Origin: Omnitrophica WOR_2 bacterium RIFCSPLOWO2_12_FULL_46_30
Lineage (GTDB): Bacteria; Omnitrophota; Gorgyraeia; Gygaellales; UBA12090
Assembly (NCBI GenBank): GCA_001805845.1
Contig: MHHA01000043.1
Coordinates: forward strand, 1 to 5,551
Reading direction: 5' to 3'
Length of the DNA stretch: 5,551 nucleotides
Both the position numbers and the translations under genes were made by a program. Shown piece by piece: positions 1-5,551 of the stretch. The notes beneath the pieces are model-generated. The model made no database searches, had not been told where the DNA came from, and was given only the letters and a program-made list of their open reading frames with translations. Within the stretch, counting starts at the first letter, position 1. Each line of letters starts with the position of its first letter.

Positions 1-348
1 CAAATCAAAAAAGAAATCGGGAAATTTATCAGAGAAAGAGACTGGGAGAAGTATCATTCGCCCAAGAATATCAGTATGTCTATTGCCATTGAGGCCGCGG
101 AGTTGATGGAGCATTTTCAGTGGTTGACCATTGCTGAGTCAAAAAAGCTATTAAAAGATAAGAAGAAGCGCGCGGAAATTGAAGACGAGCTCGCGGATAT
201 CGCCATATACCTGCTTGATTTCTGCAATCTCTTTGATATCGGCCTTGAAAGCTGTATCTTGCGCAAATTAGAAAAGAGCTCCCGGAAATATCCTGTCCAT
301 CTAGTAAGGGGCAAGGCGCACAAATACACCCATTACCGGAATAGGTAG
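1..348 (+). CDS. MazG-like nucleotide pyrophosphohydrolase, 5' partial
   Basis: This is the C-terminal 115 residues of an all-alpha NTP pyrophosphatase of the short MazG-like/dCTPase type, cytosolic enzymes that hydrolyse (d)NTPs to the monophosphate and pyrophosphate, usually to clean the nucleotide pool. The frame is open from base 1 and the upstream residues (RERDWEKYHSPKN) already match the family, so the gene begins before the window and the ATG at 76 is an internal methionine. The Mg-binding motifs are visible: EAAE at partial residues 31-34 on the first helix and ELAD at 63-66 on the next, the family's ExxE...ExxD pattern. The tail KYPVHLVRGKAHKYT is also typical. One deviation is a Ser-Ser before RKYP, where an Asn is commonly seen. 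The stop is TAG at 346-348. The family call is firm; the exact substrate cannot be read from sequence. Confidence 0.9.
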   Translation, partial: QIKKEIGKFIRERDWEKYHSPKNISMSIAIEAAELMEHFQWLTIAESKKLLKDKKKRAEIEDELADIAIYLLDFCNLFDIGLESCILRKLEKSSRKYPVHLVRGKAHKYTHYRNR

Positions 349-398
349 ATTAAGGTTTAATTATTTCTATTTTGTGGTAAAATCAAGAATGAGAGTGT
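349..398 (+). promoter_or_regulatory. possible extended -10 promoter before the exported protein gene
   Basis: The 50-base gap is AT-rich. It contains TAAAAT at 378-383 preceded by TG one base upstream (TGG at 375-377), the extended -10 arrangement. A -35 box at the usual distance is weak (TTTAAT around 356-361). Transcription would begin near 390, leaving only a very short leader before the ATG at 399. No terminator hairpin for the upstream gene is seen. It is plausible as the start of a transcription unit but rests on one hexamer. Confidence 0.35.
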
Positions 399-1034
399 AT
401 GGTATTTAAGAAAGTAATGCTCGGTCTGGTTGTTGCGCCGTTTCTTTGCTCAGCCGCCTTTGCCGCGGGCGGGAAACCGCCTATGCGCTATACCATCATT
501 TTTAATGACGATATCCGCCATGCGGATGAAAATTTTTACGCCAACCGCTTAGAGGCGTTTTTTATCAAGGAAATTAATTCCAGGGCCGCTGAAAGGGTGA
601 GCCTGAGGGCAGTGCCTTTTCTGGAGGCAAGGCATAGCGTCAAGCGCCGCAAAAGAGAAAGGGTTTCTACGGGCCTGGAGCTTGGGTTGGACTGGAGGGA
701 TTTTTTTTATCTTGGCCAGCAGTTTCGCCAGGTTTGGCGCTCGGAGCCGGTTTATAACCGGGGAGTGATTAAAAATATTAATATGTTTGAAGCAGTGAGC
801 ATAGTAACTTTAAGCCGCCGGCTGATTCCCGGCAAAGCTCTTCTTAAAGGATATATCTCCGGCGAATATACTTACGATTTCCGTCTGGGGCGGGGGACCC
901 GCGTAGAATCAATAGCGGGGCTGCTTATTCCGCTTGCTAAGGAAGCAGAGTTAAATTTAGATTGGCGCCATCGCGACCGCATACATTCCGATGACTGCGA
1001 TACTTTTGAATTAAGCGCCTCTTATAAATTCTAA
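399..1034 (+). CDS. exported protein, probable small outer-membrane beta-barrel
   Basis: The function is not recognised. The 211-residue product starts with a clear Sec signal peptide: Lys-Lys at 4-5, a hydrophobic core at 6-16, and a likely signal peptidase I cut after AFA (20-22). The mature part is made of alternating polar/hydrophobic stretches separated by charged turns, for example GLELGLDWRDFFYLGQQF, KGYISGEYTYDF, AELNLDWRHRD and FELSASYKF. It ends in phenylalanine, the residue many barrel proteins present to the BAM machinery. About 190 mature residues would allow a barrel of roughly eight to ten strands. It resembles the general style of DUF2490-type proteins, but that is an impression, not a match. 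Cys17 lies in the signal core without a proper lipobox, so a lipoprotein is unlikely. The start at 399 is preferred over Met7 (417) because it supplies the positively charged n-region. The ribosome site (GAGAG at 391-395) is weak and very close. It may be transcribed apart from dnaX, which follows 31 bases later. Confidence 0.75.
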   Translation: MVFKKVMLGLVVAPFLCSAAFAAGGKPPMRYTIIFNDDIRHADENFYANRLEAFFIKEINSRAAERVSLRAVPFLEARHSVKRRKRERVSTGLELGLDWRDFFYLGQQFRQVWRSEPVYNRGVIKNINMFEAVSIVTLSRRLIPGKALLKGYISGEYTYDFRLGRGTRVESIAGLLIPLAKEAELNLDWRHRDRIHSDDCDTFELSASYKF

Positions 1035-1065
1035 CTTAAAAATTTGAATCCTTTTAGTATCTAAT

Positions 1066-2667
1066 ATGTCTTATATAGTTTTTGCCCGCAAATGGCGCCC
1101 GCAGAACTTTGATGATGTTGTTGGCCAGGAGCAAGTGGTTAAGACATTGAAGAACGCCATTGTATCCGGCCGCCTTGCCCACGCCTATATCTTCGCCGGG
1201 CCGCGCGGCGTAGGTAAGACCTCAGCCGCCCGCATCTTAGCCAAAGCATTAAACTGCCAAACCGGCCATCCCCTGGAGCCGTGCAATAAATGTTCCTCTT
1301 GCATTGAGATTACCGAGGCAAGAAGTTTAGACGTAATTGAGATTGACGGCGCCTCCAACCGCGGCATTGACGATATCCGCACCTTAAGGGAAAACGTCAA
1401 GTTCTCTCCTGTCCACGGAAAATTTAAGATATACATCATTGATGAGGTGCACCAGATTACCTCCGAAGGATTTAACGCCCTGCTGAAGACGCTGGAAGAG
1501 CCGCCCGCGCACGTAAAATTTATCTTTGCCACTACCCACCCTCAGAAAGTGCCTTCAACTATTTTGTCGCGCTGTCAGCCTCTTGAATTCAGGCGTATCT
1601 CCAATATCCAGATTATCCAGCAGTTAAAGAAGATAGTTCTTTCTGAAAAATTGAATGTCGCAGAGGACGTATTTCTGGCAATTGCCAAGGCCTCTGACGG
1701 CTCCCTGCGGGATGCCGAGTCAATGCTTGATGAGCTGGTTTCCTTTACCAGCGGGAATATCCATTTAAAGGATGTCAACTCGATTCTGGGCGTAGTGGAG
1801 CAGGAGTACCTCTTTGAGCTTGCGGATAAGATAATCAAAAAAGATACCATCGGGGTCTTGCAGTTTTTAGATGAGCTGATTGACCAGGGAAAAGACCTGA
1901 ACCAGCTGCTTTTAAATTTGATTGAGCATTACCGCAATTTGATGATTACCAGGGTTACTAATCTAAACCACGAAAAGCTCCTTGACCTGCCGCAGGAGGT
2001 ATGCCAGAGCATAGCTAAACAATCTCAAGGGATTTCCCTTGAGAGTATCTTAACCGGCTTTACCGCTTTATTGAACGCCCAGGAAATGAGCAGGCGCATT
2101 GATAACCTGCGTATACCTTTAGAGATTGCCCTGGTGAAATTATCTGCGCAGGGAAAAACTCCCGAGTCCGTCGTGCATATCCCGGCAAAGAAGGTTGAAG
2201 CAGGCCCTCCGCTTAAAGAGCATAAAGCGCATGCGCAAGAGAGCAACACAGCGACGGCAAAAGTTGATGCGGCGCCTGCGCAACATTCAAAAATGCACAT
2301 AGAAGAACTCACTTTAGCCTTAGAAAAGATAAAAGAGCTCTGGCCACAGTTTATAGAAAAGATAACCAGGGTTAAGGTCTCCGCCGCGCATTACTTGGAA
2401 GAGGGCAAACCGGCAAAGACCGTTGGCAGCGTCTTGACTATCGGCTTTCCCAGGCGGGCAAGTTTTCACCGCGAGGCGCTGGAGCGCAAGGAAAACCACC
2501 TGCTTCTTGAGAAGCTCTGGACGGAGATTCTGGGGCAGGATATCAAAATAAATTTTATCCTTACCAATGATGAGCCAGAGCCGCAAAAACCATCGGATGA
2601 TTCAGCGGATCCTTTGCTTAAATCAGCGCTGGATACTTTTAAAGGACGCATAGTCAGGAAGGGTTGA
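1066..2667 (+). CDS. dnaX: DNA polymerase III subunit gamma/tau
   Basis: This is the ATPase of the clamp loader, which opens the beta sliding clamp and places it on primed DNA; the tau form also links polymerases at the fork. The N-terminus MSYIVFARKWRPQNF is the canonical family start, so 1066 is secure even though no Shine-Dalgarno sequence precedes it. AAA+ features are in order: Walker A GPRGVGKT at 45-52, zinc-module cysteines 64, 73, 76 and 79, Walker B with DEVH at 126-129, LLKTLEEPP at 139-147, the SRC arginine-finger motif at 168-170 and sensor-2 SLRDAE at 213-218. The clamp-loader collar spans about 235-360. A variable Ala/Lys/Glu-rich linker (about 362-410) leads to a C-terminal domain (411-500) and a conserved-looking tail, ALDTFKGRIV at 521-530. 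At 533 residues it is shorter than the E. coli tau and closer to Firmicute DnaX. No convincing frameshift site for a separate gamma form was found. recR follows after one base, indicating cotranscription. Confidence 0.97.
   Translation: MSYIVFARKWRPQNFDDVVGQEQVVKTLKNAIVSGRLAHAYIFAGPRGVGKTSAARILAKALNCQTGHPLEPCNKCSSCIEITEARSLDVIEIDGASNRGIDDIRTLRENVKFSPVHGKFKIYIIDEVHQITSEGFNALLKTLEEPPAHVKFIFATTHPQKVPSTILSRCQPLEFRRISNIQIIQQLKKIVLSEKLNVAEDVFLAIAKASDGSLRDAESMLDELVSFTSGNIHLKDVNSILGVVEQEYLFELADKIIKKDTIGVLQFLDELIDQGKDLNQLLLNLIEHYRNLMITRVTNLNHEKLLDLPQEVCQSIAKQSQGISLESILTGFTALLNAQEMSRRIDNLRIPLEIALVKLSAQGKTPESVVHIPAKKVEAGPPLKEHKAHAQESNTATAKVDAAPAQHSKMHIEELTLALEKIKELWPQFIEKITRVKVSAAHYLEEGKPAKTVGSVLTIGFPRRASFHREALERKENHLLLEKLWTEILGQDIKINFILTNDEPEPQKPSDDSADPLLKSALDTFKGRIVRKG
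2656..2663 (+). promoter_or_regulatory. Shine-Dalgarno sequence of recR inside the dnaX end
   Basis: AGGAAGGG lies in the last codons of dnaX, five bases before the recR ATG at 2669. It fixes the recR start and suggests translational coupling, since the dnaX TGA (2665-2667) ends one base before the ATG. It is the only strong ribosome-binding site in front of the genes whose starts lie in this window. Confidence 0.75.
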
Positions 2668-2668
2668 T

Positions 2669-3268
2669 ATGGGTTACCCGGCGACCATAGAAAGATTGAT
2701 TCAGGAATTAATAAAGCTTCCCGGCATCGGCAGGAGGAGCTCGGAACGGATTGTTTTCCATCTCCTGAATAACTCCTCTAAAGAAGAGGTCTCCTTGCTT
2801 TCCCAGAGATTATCCGAGCTAAGAGAGAGGGTGCGCCTCTGCCGCAGGTGCCACAATCTCAGCGAGCAGGAGGAATGCCCTATTTGTTTAAATCTCCAAC
2901 GTAACAGAGGACTGCTTTGCGTGGTGGAAAGGCCCAATGACGTCACCTCTATTGAAAAAACCGGGACCTTTAACGGCTTGTATCATGTTCTCTTGGGCGC
3001 AATCGCTCCTTTAGAAGGCAAAGGCCCGGCTGACCTTAAAATTGACAGCCTCATCCAGCGCATAAAAGAGGAAGGGACCCAGGAAGTTATCATTGCTACC
3101 GACTCAGATACCGAAGGCGAAACCACTGCTTTATATCTTACCAGATTGCTGAAACCCCTTGAGGTGCGCCTAACGCGCATTGGCCTGGGACTGCCGGTTG
3201 GTTCAAATTTAGAATACGCCGACTCAGCCACCCTTTCTAAGGCCATGGAATCCCGCCGGGCTATATAA
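2669..3268 (+). CDS. recR: recombination mediator protein RecR
   Basis: RecR works with RecO (and RecF) to load RecA on SSB-covered single-stranded DNA at gaps and stalled forks, forming a ring-shaped clamp on DNA. The 199-residue length is exactly typical. Domains in order: a helix-hairpin-helix DNA-binding region (LPGIGRRSSERIVFHLL, 17-33), a four-cysteine zinc finger (58, 61, 70, 73), a TOPRIM domain from about 82 with VVERPNDV at 85-92 and TGTFNGLYHVL at 98-108, and the conserved C-terminal GLPVGSNLEYADSATL (174-189) ending in RRAI. The second TOPRIM acidic motif reads DSDTEGE (145-151), where many RecR proteins have an NP-T-x-EGE type sequence, so a DxD pair is retained here. The start is set by a strong ribosome site overlapping dnaX. 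The dnaX-recR pairing is a widespread bacterial arrangement, though ebfC/ybaB often lies between them and is absent here. Confidence 0.97.
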   Translation: MGYPATIERLIQELIKLPGIGRRSSERIVFHLLNNSSKEEVSLLSQRLSELRERVRLCRRCHNLSEQEECPICLNLQRNRGLLCVVERPNDVTSIEKTGTFNGLYHVLLGAIAPLEGKGPADLKIDSLIQRIKEEGTQEVIIATDSDTEGETTALYLTRLLKPLEVRLTRIGLGLPVGSNLEYADSATLSKAMESRRAI

Positions 3269-3280
3269 CGCTTATCTCTT

Positions 3281-5203
3281 ATGATTACCTTTAGTAATGT
3301 TTCCAAAAGTTACGGCAGGAGGCTGCTTTTTGAGAATATTTCCTTGAGCATAAACCGCGGGGAAAAGGTTGGGCTTATCGGCCCCAACGGCGCGGGAAAG
3401 AGCACGCTTTTTGCCTTGATTTTAGGCGAGATAGAGCCGTCGGCAGGAAGCGCGCAGGTAAATAAAAACATTCACATCGGTTATCTCGCGCAAGAGTCAA
3501 GTTTTGAATCTGAACATACTGTTTTGGCTGAACTTACCGAAGGCGATGAAAGGATTATGCGCTTAAAGAATGAAAAAGAAGAGCTTGAGGAAAAGAACGA
3601 CACTGCCTCAAGCCGCTACGGAGAAATCCTGCATAGCTTAGAGGTGATGGGTTATTTTGAGCTGGAGCATAAGGCAAAAAAGATTTTGAGCGGCCTTGGT
3701 TTTAAAGAAAGGGATTTTAACCGGCCCATAGCCCAGATGAGCGGCGGCTGGCAGATGCGCACACTGCTGGCAAAGCTGCTTACCTATCAATACGACCTCC
3801 TGCTTCTGGACGAGCCGACAAACTATCTGGATTTAAATGCCGCTATCTGGCTGAAGGGTTACTTGGCTGATTTTAAAGGCACTTTTATTATTATTTCCCA
3901 CGACAAGGCATTCCTGAATGAGGTTACCAACTACAGCTTGATCTTAGAAAATGGCGCTATGTATAAGGTTAAGGGTAACTACGAGCATTACGAACGGATT
4001 AAGGAAGAAAAACGTATCTATTTATCAAAGCAGTTTAAAGAGCAGGAGAAAAAAAGAGAGCAATTGCAAAGATTCGTTGACCGCTTCCATGCCCAGCCGA
4101 ATAAGGCAGCGTCGGTACGGGCAAAAAAGCGGGTTCTGGAGAAGATGGAAGAGATAGCGGTGCCGCAGGACCGCAGGGAAAGCATCAGGAATTTTCATTT
4201 TCCGCCCACTAAGCGCAGCGGCCACCGGGTAATGAGTTTGGAGAAGATTTCCAAATCCTACGGCGATATCCGGGTCTACCAGGATTTTGATTTTGAAATT
4301 TTTCAGGGCGAGAAGGCGGTCTTAGCCGGAGAAAATGGAGCCGGAAAATCCACGCTCTTAAAAATCCTGGCCGGAGTTATTGATATTGATAGCGGCGCCC
4401 GCACGGCTGGACACAATGTAGATATCGGCTACTTTTCCCAGACGCGTATGGATGTGCTGCATCCTGAGAATACGGTTATTAAGGAGGCATATTCAGCCGC
4501 GCCGGGATTTATGTCTGAGGAGACCATCCGCACTATTCTGGGAGCATTCTTATTTAGCGCAGATGACGCAGATAAAAAGGTAAACGTTCTTTCCGGAGGC
4601 GAAAAAAGCCGGCTCATCTTAGCCAAACTTTTAATTAATCCTCCGAATTTTCTTTTATTGGACGAGCCGACCACCCACTTAGACGTTGACGCGGTTGAGG
4701 CATTGGTTAAGACCTTGACTGAGTATGAGGGAACGCTTGTCTTTATCAGCCACGATATCTATTTTGTGCGCTCGGTGGCAAATGTTGTTTTTGAGGTAAA
4801 GAATTCACAGGTAAGAAAATTTCCCGGGAATTTTGATTATTATCTGGAGAAAGAGGCTCAAGGTGAAGCCTTCGCTGAAAAAGAGGCCCGTCCACTTAGC
4901 GCTAAACAACCTAAGCTTGACGGGGAGAAGGAGAAAGAGAAAGAAAGAGAAAGGCAGCGCAAGGAAGAAGAAAAGAAGCGCAAGGCGCACAATGCCGCCA
5001 TACGGGATAAGATAAGTAAGCTGGAAAAAGAAAAGGAGAATCTCCAGCTTGAAAGTTACGCCAAGGCCCGCGCCTTATCCAATCCGCATATCTACCGCGA
5101 CGAAAACACCGCCAGGGACTACGGCCGCCGGATAAAGGAAATAGAGAAGCTGATTTCCGGTTTAAACAGTGAAATAAAGGAGCTGGAAGAGCAGATAATA
5201 TAG
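3281..5203 (+). CDS. ABC-F family ATPase, probable ribosome-associated translation factor (Uup/YheS/YdiF type)
   Basis: This soluble protein has two ATP-binding cassettes and no membrane segments. Characterised ABC-F members bind the ribosomal E site and remodel stalled complexes; some protect against antibiotics. Cassette 1: Walker A GPNGAGKS (34-41), signature MSGGW (153-157), Walker B LLLLDEPT (173-180), switch His207. Cassette 2: GENGAGKS (350-357), LSGGE (437-441), FLLLDEPT (457-464), His491. Both catalytic glutamates (178, 462) are present, so both sites look competent. The basic helical segment between the cassettes (about 240-310) is the P-site tRNA-interacting linker of this family. 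After about residue 545 comes a run of Lys/Glu/Arg followed by a coiled coil to the end (575-640), as in Uup/YheS/YdiF-type members. Which subgroup it belongs to, and whether it confers resistance, cannot be decided by eye. It starts 12 bases after recR with no Shine-Dalgarno, probably in the same operon. Confidence 0.93.
   Translation: MITFSNVSKSYGRRLLFENISLSINRGEKVGLIGPNGAGKSTLFALILGEIEPSAGSAQVNKNIHIGYLAQESSFESEHTVLAELTEGDERIMRLKNEKEELEEKNDTASSRYGEILHSLEVMGYFELEHKAKKILSGLGFKERDFNRPIAQMSGGWQMRTLLAKLLTYQYDLLLLDEPTNYLDLNAAIWLKGYLADFKGTFIIISHDKAFLNEVTNYSLILENGAMYKVKGNYEHYERIKEEKRIYLSKQFKEQEKKREQLQRFVDRFHAQPNKAASVRAKKRVLEKMEEIAVPQDRRESIRNFHFPPTKRSGHRVMSLEKISKSYGDIRVYQDFDFEIFQGEKAVLAGENGAGKSTLLKILAGVIDIDSGARTAGHNVDIGYFSQTRMDVLHPENTVIKEAYSAAPGFMSEETIRTILGAFLFSADDADKKVNVLSGGEKSRLILAKLLINPPNFLLLDEPTTHLDVDAVEALVKTLTEYEGTLVFISHDIYFVRSVANVVFEVKNSQVRKFPGNFDYYLEKEAQGEAFAEKEARPLSAKQPKLDGEKEKEKERERQRKEEEKKRKAHNAAIRDKISKLEKEKENLQLESYAKARALSNPHIYRDENTARDYGRRIKEIEKLISGLNSEIKELEEQII
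4922..4954 (+). repeat. 33-base all-purine tract with a 21-base mirror repeat, inside the ABC-F gene
   Basis: The stretch contains only A and G on the + strand. Positions 4933-4953 read the same forwards and backwards on one strand, centred on G4943. Mirror-symmetric purine tracts can form triplex (H-) DNA. It encodes the Glu/Lys/Arg-rich start of the C-terminal extension, so codon choice for these residues is enough to explain it. Confidence 0.6.
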
Positions 5204-5239
5204 GGATTGTTCCTGCTCGCCGCTATTCCTAAAATTTAT

Positions 5240-5267
5240 TTGACTCATCAGTTATTTCGTGTAATAT
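5240..5267 (+). promoter_or_regulatory. sigma70-type promoter of the tRNA gene
   Basis: TTGACT at 5240-5245 and TAATAT at 5262-5267 are separated by 16 bases, each close to the consensus hexamers. A TG pair (5260-5261) touches the -10 box. The expected start, near 5274, is a few bases upstream of the mature tRNA end at 5280, leaving a short leader for RNase P. It lies in the gap after the ABC-F gene, so the tRNA is transcribed independently. No clear terminator for the upstream operon is seen between 5204 and 5239. Confidence 0.7.
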
Positions 5268-5279
5268 ATTGTCTACAAT

Positions 5280-5551
5280 TCCCCCTTAGCTCAGTTGGTA
5301 GAGCGAGTGGCTGTAAACGTTTTGCAGCTTCCACAGAAAACTGTGGTTGAAACTGCAGGAGAATTGCTGGAAGCCCTAACGTAGAAACGTGGGTAATCAG
5401 CAGCCGAGCCCCCGCCGTTTTGCTTCGTAAAACGAAGCAGCGGGGGAAGGTTCAGAGACTATGCACCTGCTGCCTAATGCTAAAAGCTATGGCAAAGATA
5501 TAGTCCGCTTCCGAAAGTAATTTCGGGTTAAGTGTAACCACCAGGTCCGAG
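5280..5551 (+). tRNA. tRNA-Asn(GUU), interrupted by a group I intron, 3' end outside the window
   Basis: The 5' exon is 5280-5314: acceptor strand TCCCCCT, then U8 and A9, D-stem GCTC/GAGC at 5289-5292 and 5301-5304, D-loop AGTTGGTA, and anticodon stem AGTGG (5306-5310). The loop begins C-T-G-T. The 3' exon starts at 5535 with T-A-A, then stem CCACC (5538-5542), variable loop AGGTC and the first T-stem bases to the window end. Joining the exons gives a seven-base loop CTGTTAA with anticodon GTT. A first base of U, as in bacterial tRNA-Asn, and the short variable loop both fit Asn. Bacterial tRNA-Tyr normally begins with G and has a long variable arm. Pair 27-43 is A.C, a mismatch. Reading straight into the intron would falsely suggest GTA (Tyr). 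Confidence in a split tRNA is very high; the Asn identity rests on the inferred splice sites. Confidence 0.88.
5315..5534 (+). ncRNA. group I self-splicing intron (tRNA type, IC3-like), 220 bases, no ORF
   Basis: The ribozyme removes itself from the tRNA precursor by two transesterifications started by a guanosine. Readable elements: P1 pairs exon GGCTGT (5309-5314) with the guide GCAGCT (5324-5329), putting the required U.G at the 5' splice site; P2 hairpin CCACAG/CTGTGG (5331-5346); P3 GCAGG (5355-5359) with CCTGC (5466-5470); P4 TTGCTG (5364-5369) with CAGCAG (5398-5403); P5 GCCC/GGGT plus ACGT/ACGT (5373-5394); an extended P6 CCCCCGC/GCGGGGG (5409-5446); R sequence GTTCAGAGACTA (5450-5461) and S sequence AAGATATAGTCC (5495-5506), forming P7; P8 TGCC/GGCA (5471-5494); P9 CCGAAA-GTAA-TTTCGG (5511-5526). 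The last base is G5534, the expected terminal G. GTT in the P1 loop (5319-5321) could pair with AAC of the 3' exon as P10. The core looks intact, so activity is likely. There is no room for a homing endonuclease. Confidence 0.93.

Noticed and set aside
76..348. Complete small gene starting at the ATG at 76
   Set aside because: The upstream frame is open to base 1 and encodes residues typical of the MazG-like N-terminal helix, so the ATG is internal and the gene is truncated by the window edge.
444..452. Lipoprotein signal around Cys17 of the exported protein
   Set aside because: The preceding residues P-F-L do not form a lipobox (no small residue before Cys), and a normal signal peptidase I site follows at AFA.
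1185..1532. Minus-strand open frame of 115 codons opposite dnaX
   Set aside because: It is fully antisense to the conserved AAA+ region, lacks family features, and is explained by the codon use of the real gene. The same holds for the other minus-strand frames opposite dnaX, recR and the ABC-F gene.
1837..1843. A6G run in dnaX as a programmed frameshift site for a gamma form
   Set aside because: It reads C AAA AAA G in frame, so it is not the A AAA AAG heptamer. It lies inside the collar domain rather than after it, and no stem-loop or Shine-Dalgarno-like stimulator is evident.
4833..5015. Second + strand small open frame of basic residues within the ABC-F gene
   Set aside because: It is a shifted reading of the purine-rich Lys/Glu tract. 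The low-complexity basic product and the absence of a ribosome site mark it as a shadow.
3281..5203. ABC transporter ATPase
   Set aside because: Two fused cassettes with a basic linker, no membrane domain, no adjacent permease gene and a C-terminal coiled coil indicate the soluble ABC-F type rather than a transporter.
5204..5239. Rho-independent terminator after the ABC-F gene
   Set aside because: No GC-rich stem followed by a T run can be drawn in this gap.
5280..5320. tRNA-Tyr with anticodon GTA read straight from the DNA
   Set aside because: The bases after the loop do not pair with the anticodon stem AGTGG, U1 is unlike bacterial tRNA-Tyr, and the conserved group I intron sequence follows. 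The matching 3' half appears only at 5535 and gives GTT.

Overview
The window reads as an ordinary chromosomal stretch of a Gram-negative-type bacterium using the standard bacterial code, with five protein genes and one tRNA gene, all on the + strand and tightly packed. The second gene has a Sec-type signal peptide and a terminal aromatic residue as in outer-membrane barrels, so a two-membrane envelope is likely. The style (intermediate GC, mixed start contexts with and without a Shine-Dalgarno sequence, dnaX next to recR, a small group I intron in a tRNA) would suit an uncultured lineage such as Omnitrophota or a relative. That placement is inference from general resemblance only.

Layout. 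Positions 1-348 hold the 3' part of a MazG-like nucleotide pyrophosphohydrolase whose start lies outside the window. A 50-base gap with a possible extended -10 promoter leads to 399-1034, an exported, probably outer-membrane beta-barrel protein of unknown function. Positions 1066-2667 are dnaX (clamp-loader subunit of DNA polymerase III), followed after one base by recR (2669-3268, recombinational repair), and 12 bases later by a two-domain ABC-F ATPase (3281-5203) that probably acts on the ribosome. The three form a likely operon joining replication, repair and translation maintenance. The ebfC/ybaB gene that commonly sits between dnaX and recR is absent.

The most interesting part is the right edge. 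A good sigma70-type promoter (5240-5267) drives a tRNA gene that starts at 5280 and runs off the window at 5551. It is split in the anticodon loop by a 220-base group I self-splicing intron (5315-5534). The P1/internal guide pairing, P2 to P9 and the conserved R and S core sequences can all be read. Read straight through, the anticodon would look like GTA (Tyr). Splicing at the sites fixed by the U.G pair and the terminal G instead gives GTT, so the tRNA is Asn(GUU), with the intron lying between anticodon bases 35 and 36. No CRISPR array, insertion sequence, phage gene or defence island is present, and no stretch over 300 bases lacks a gene.
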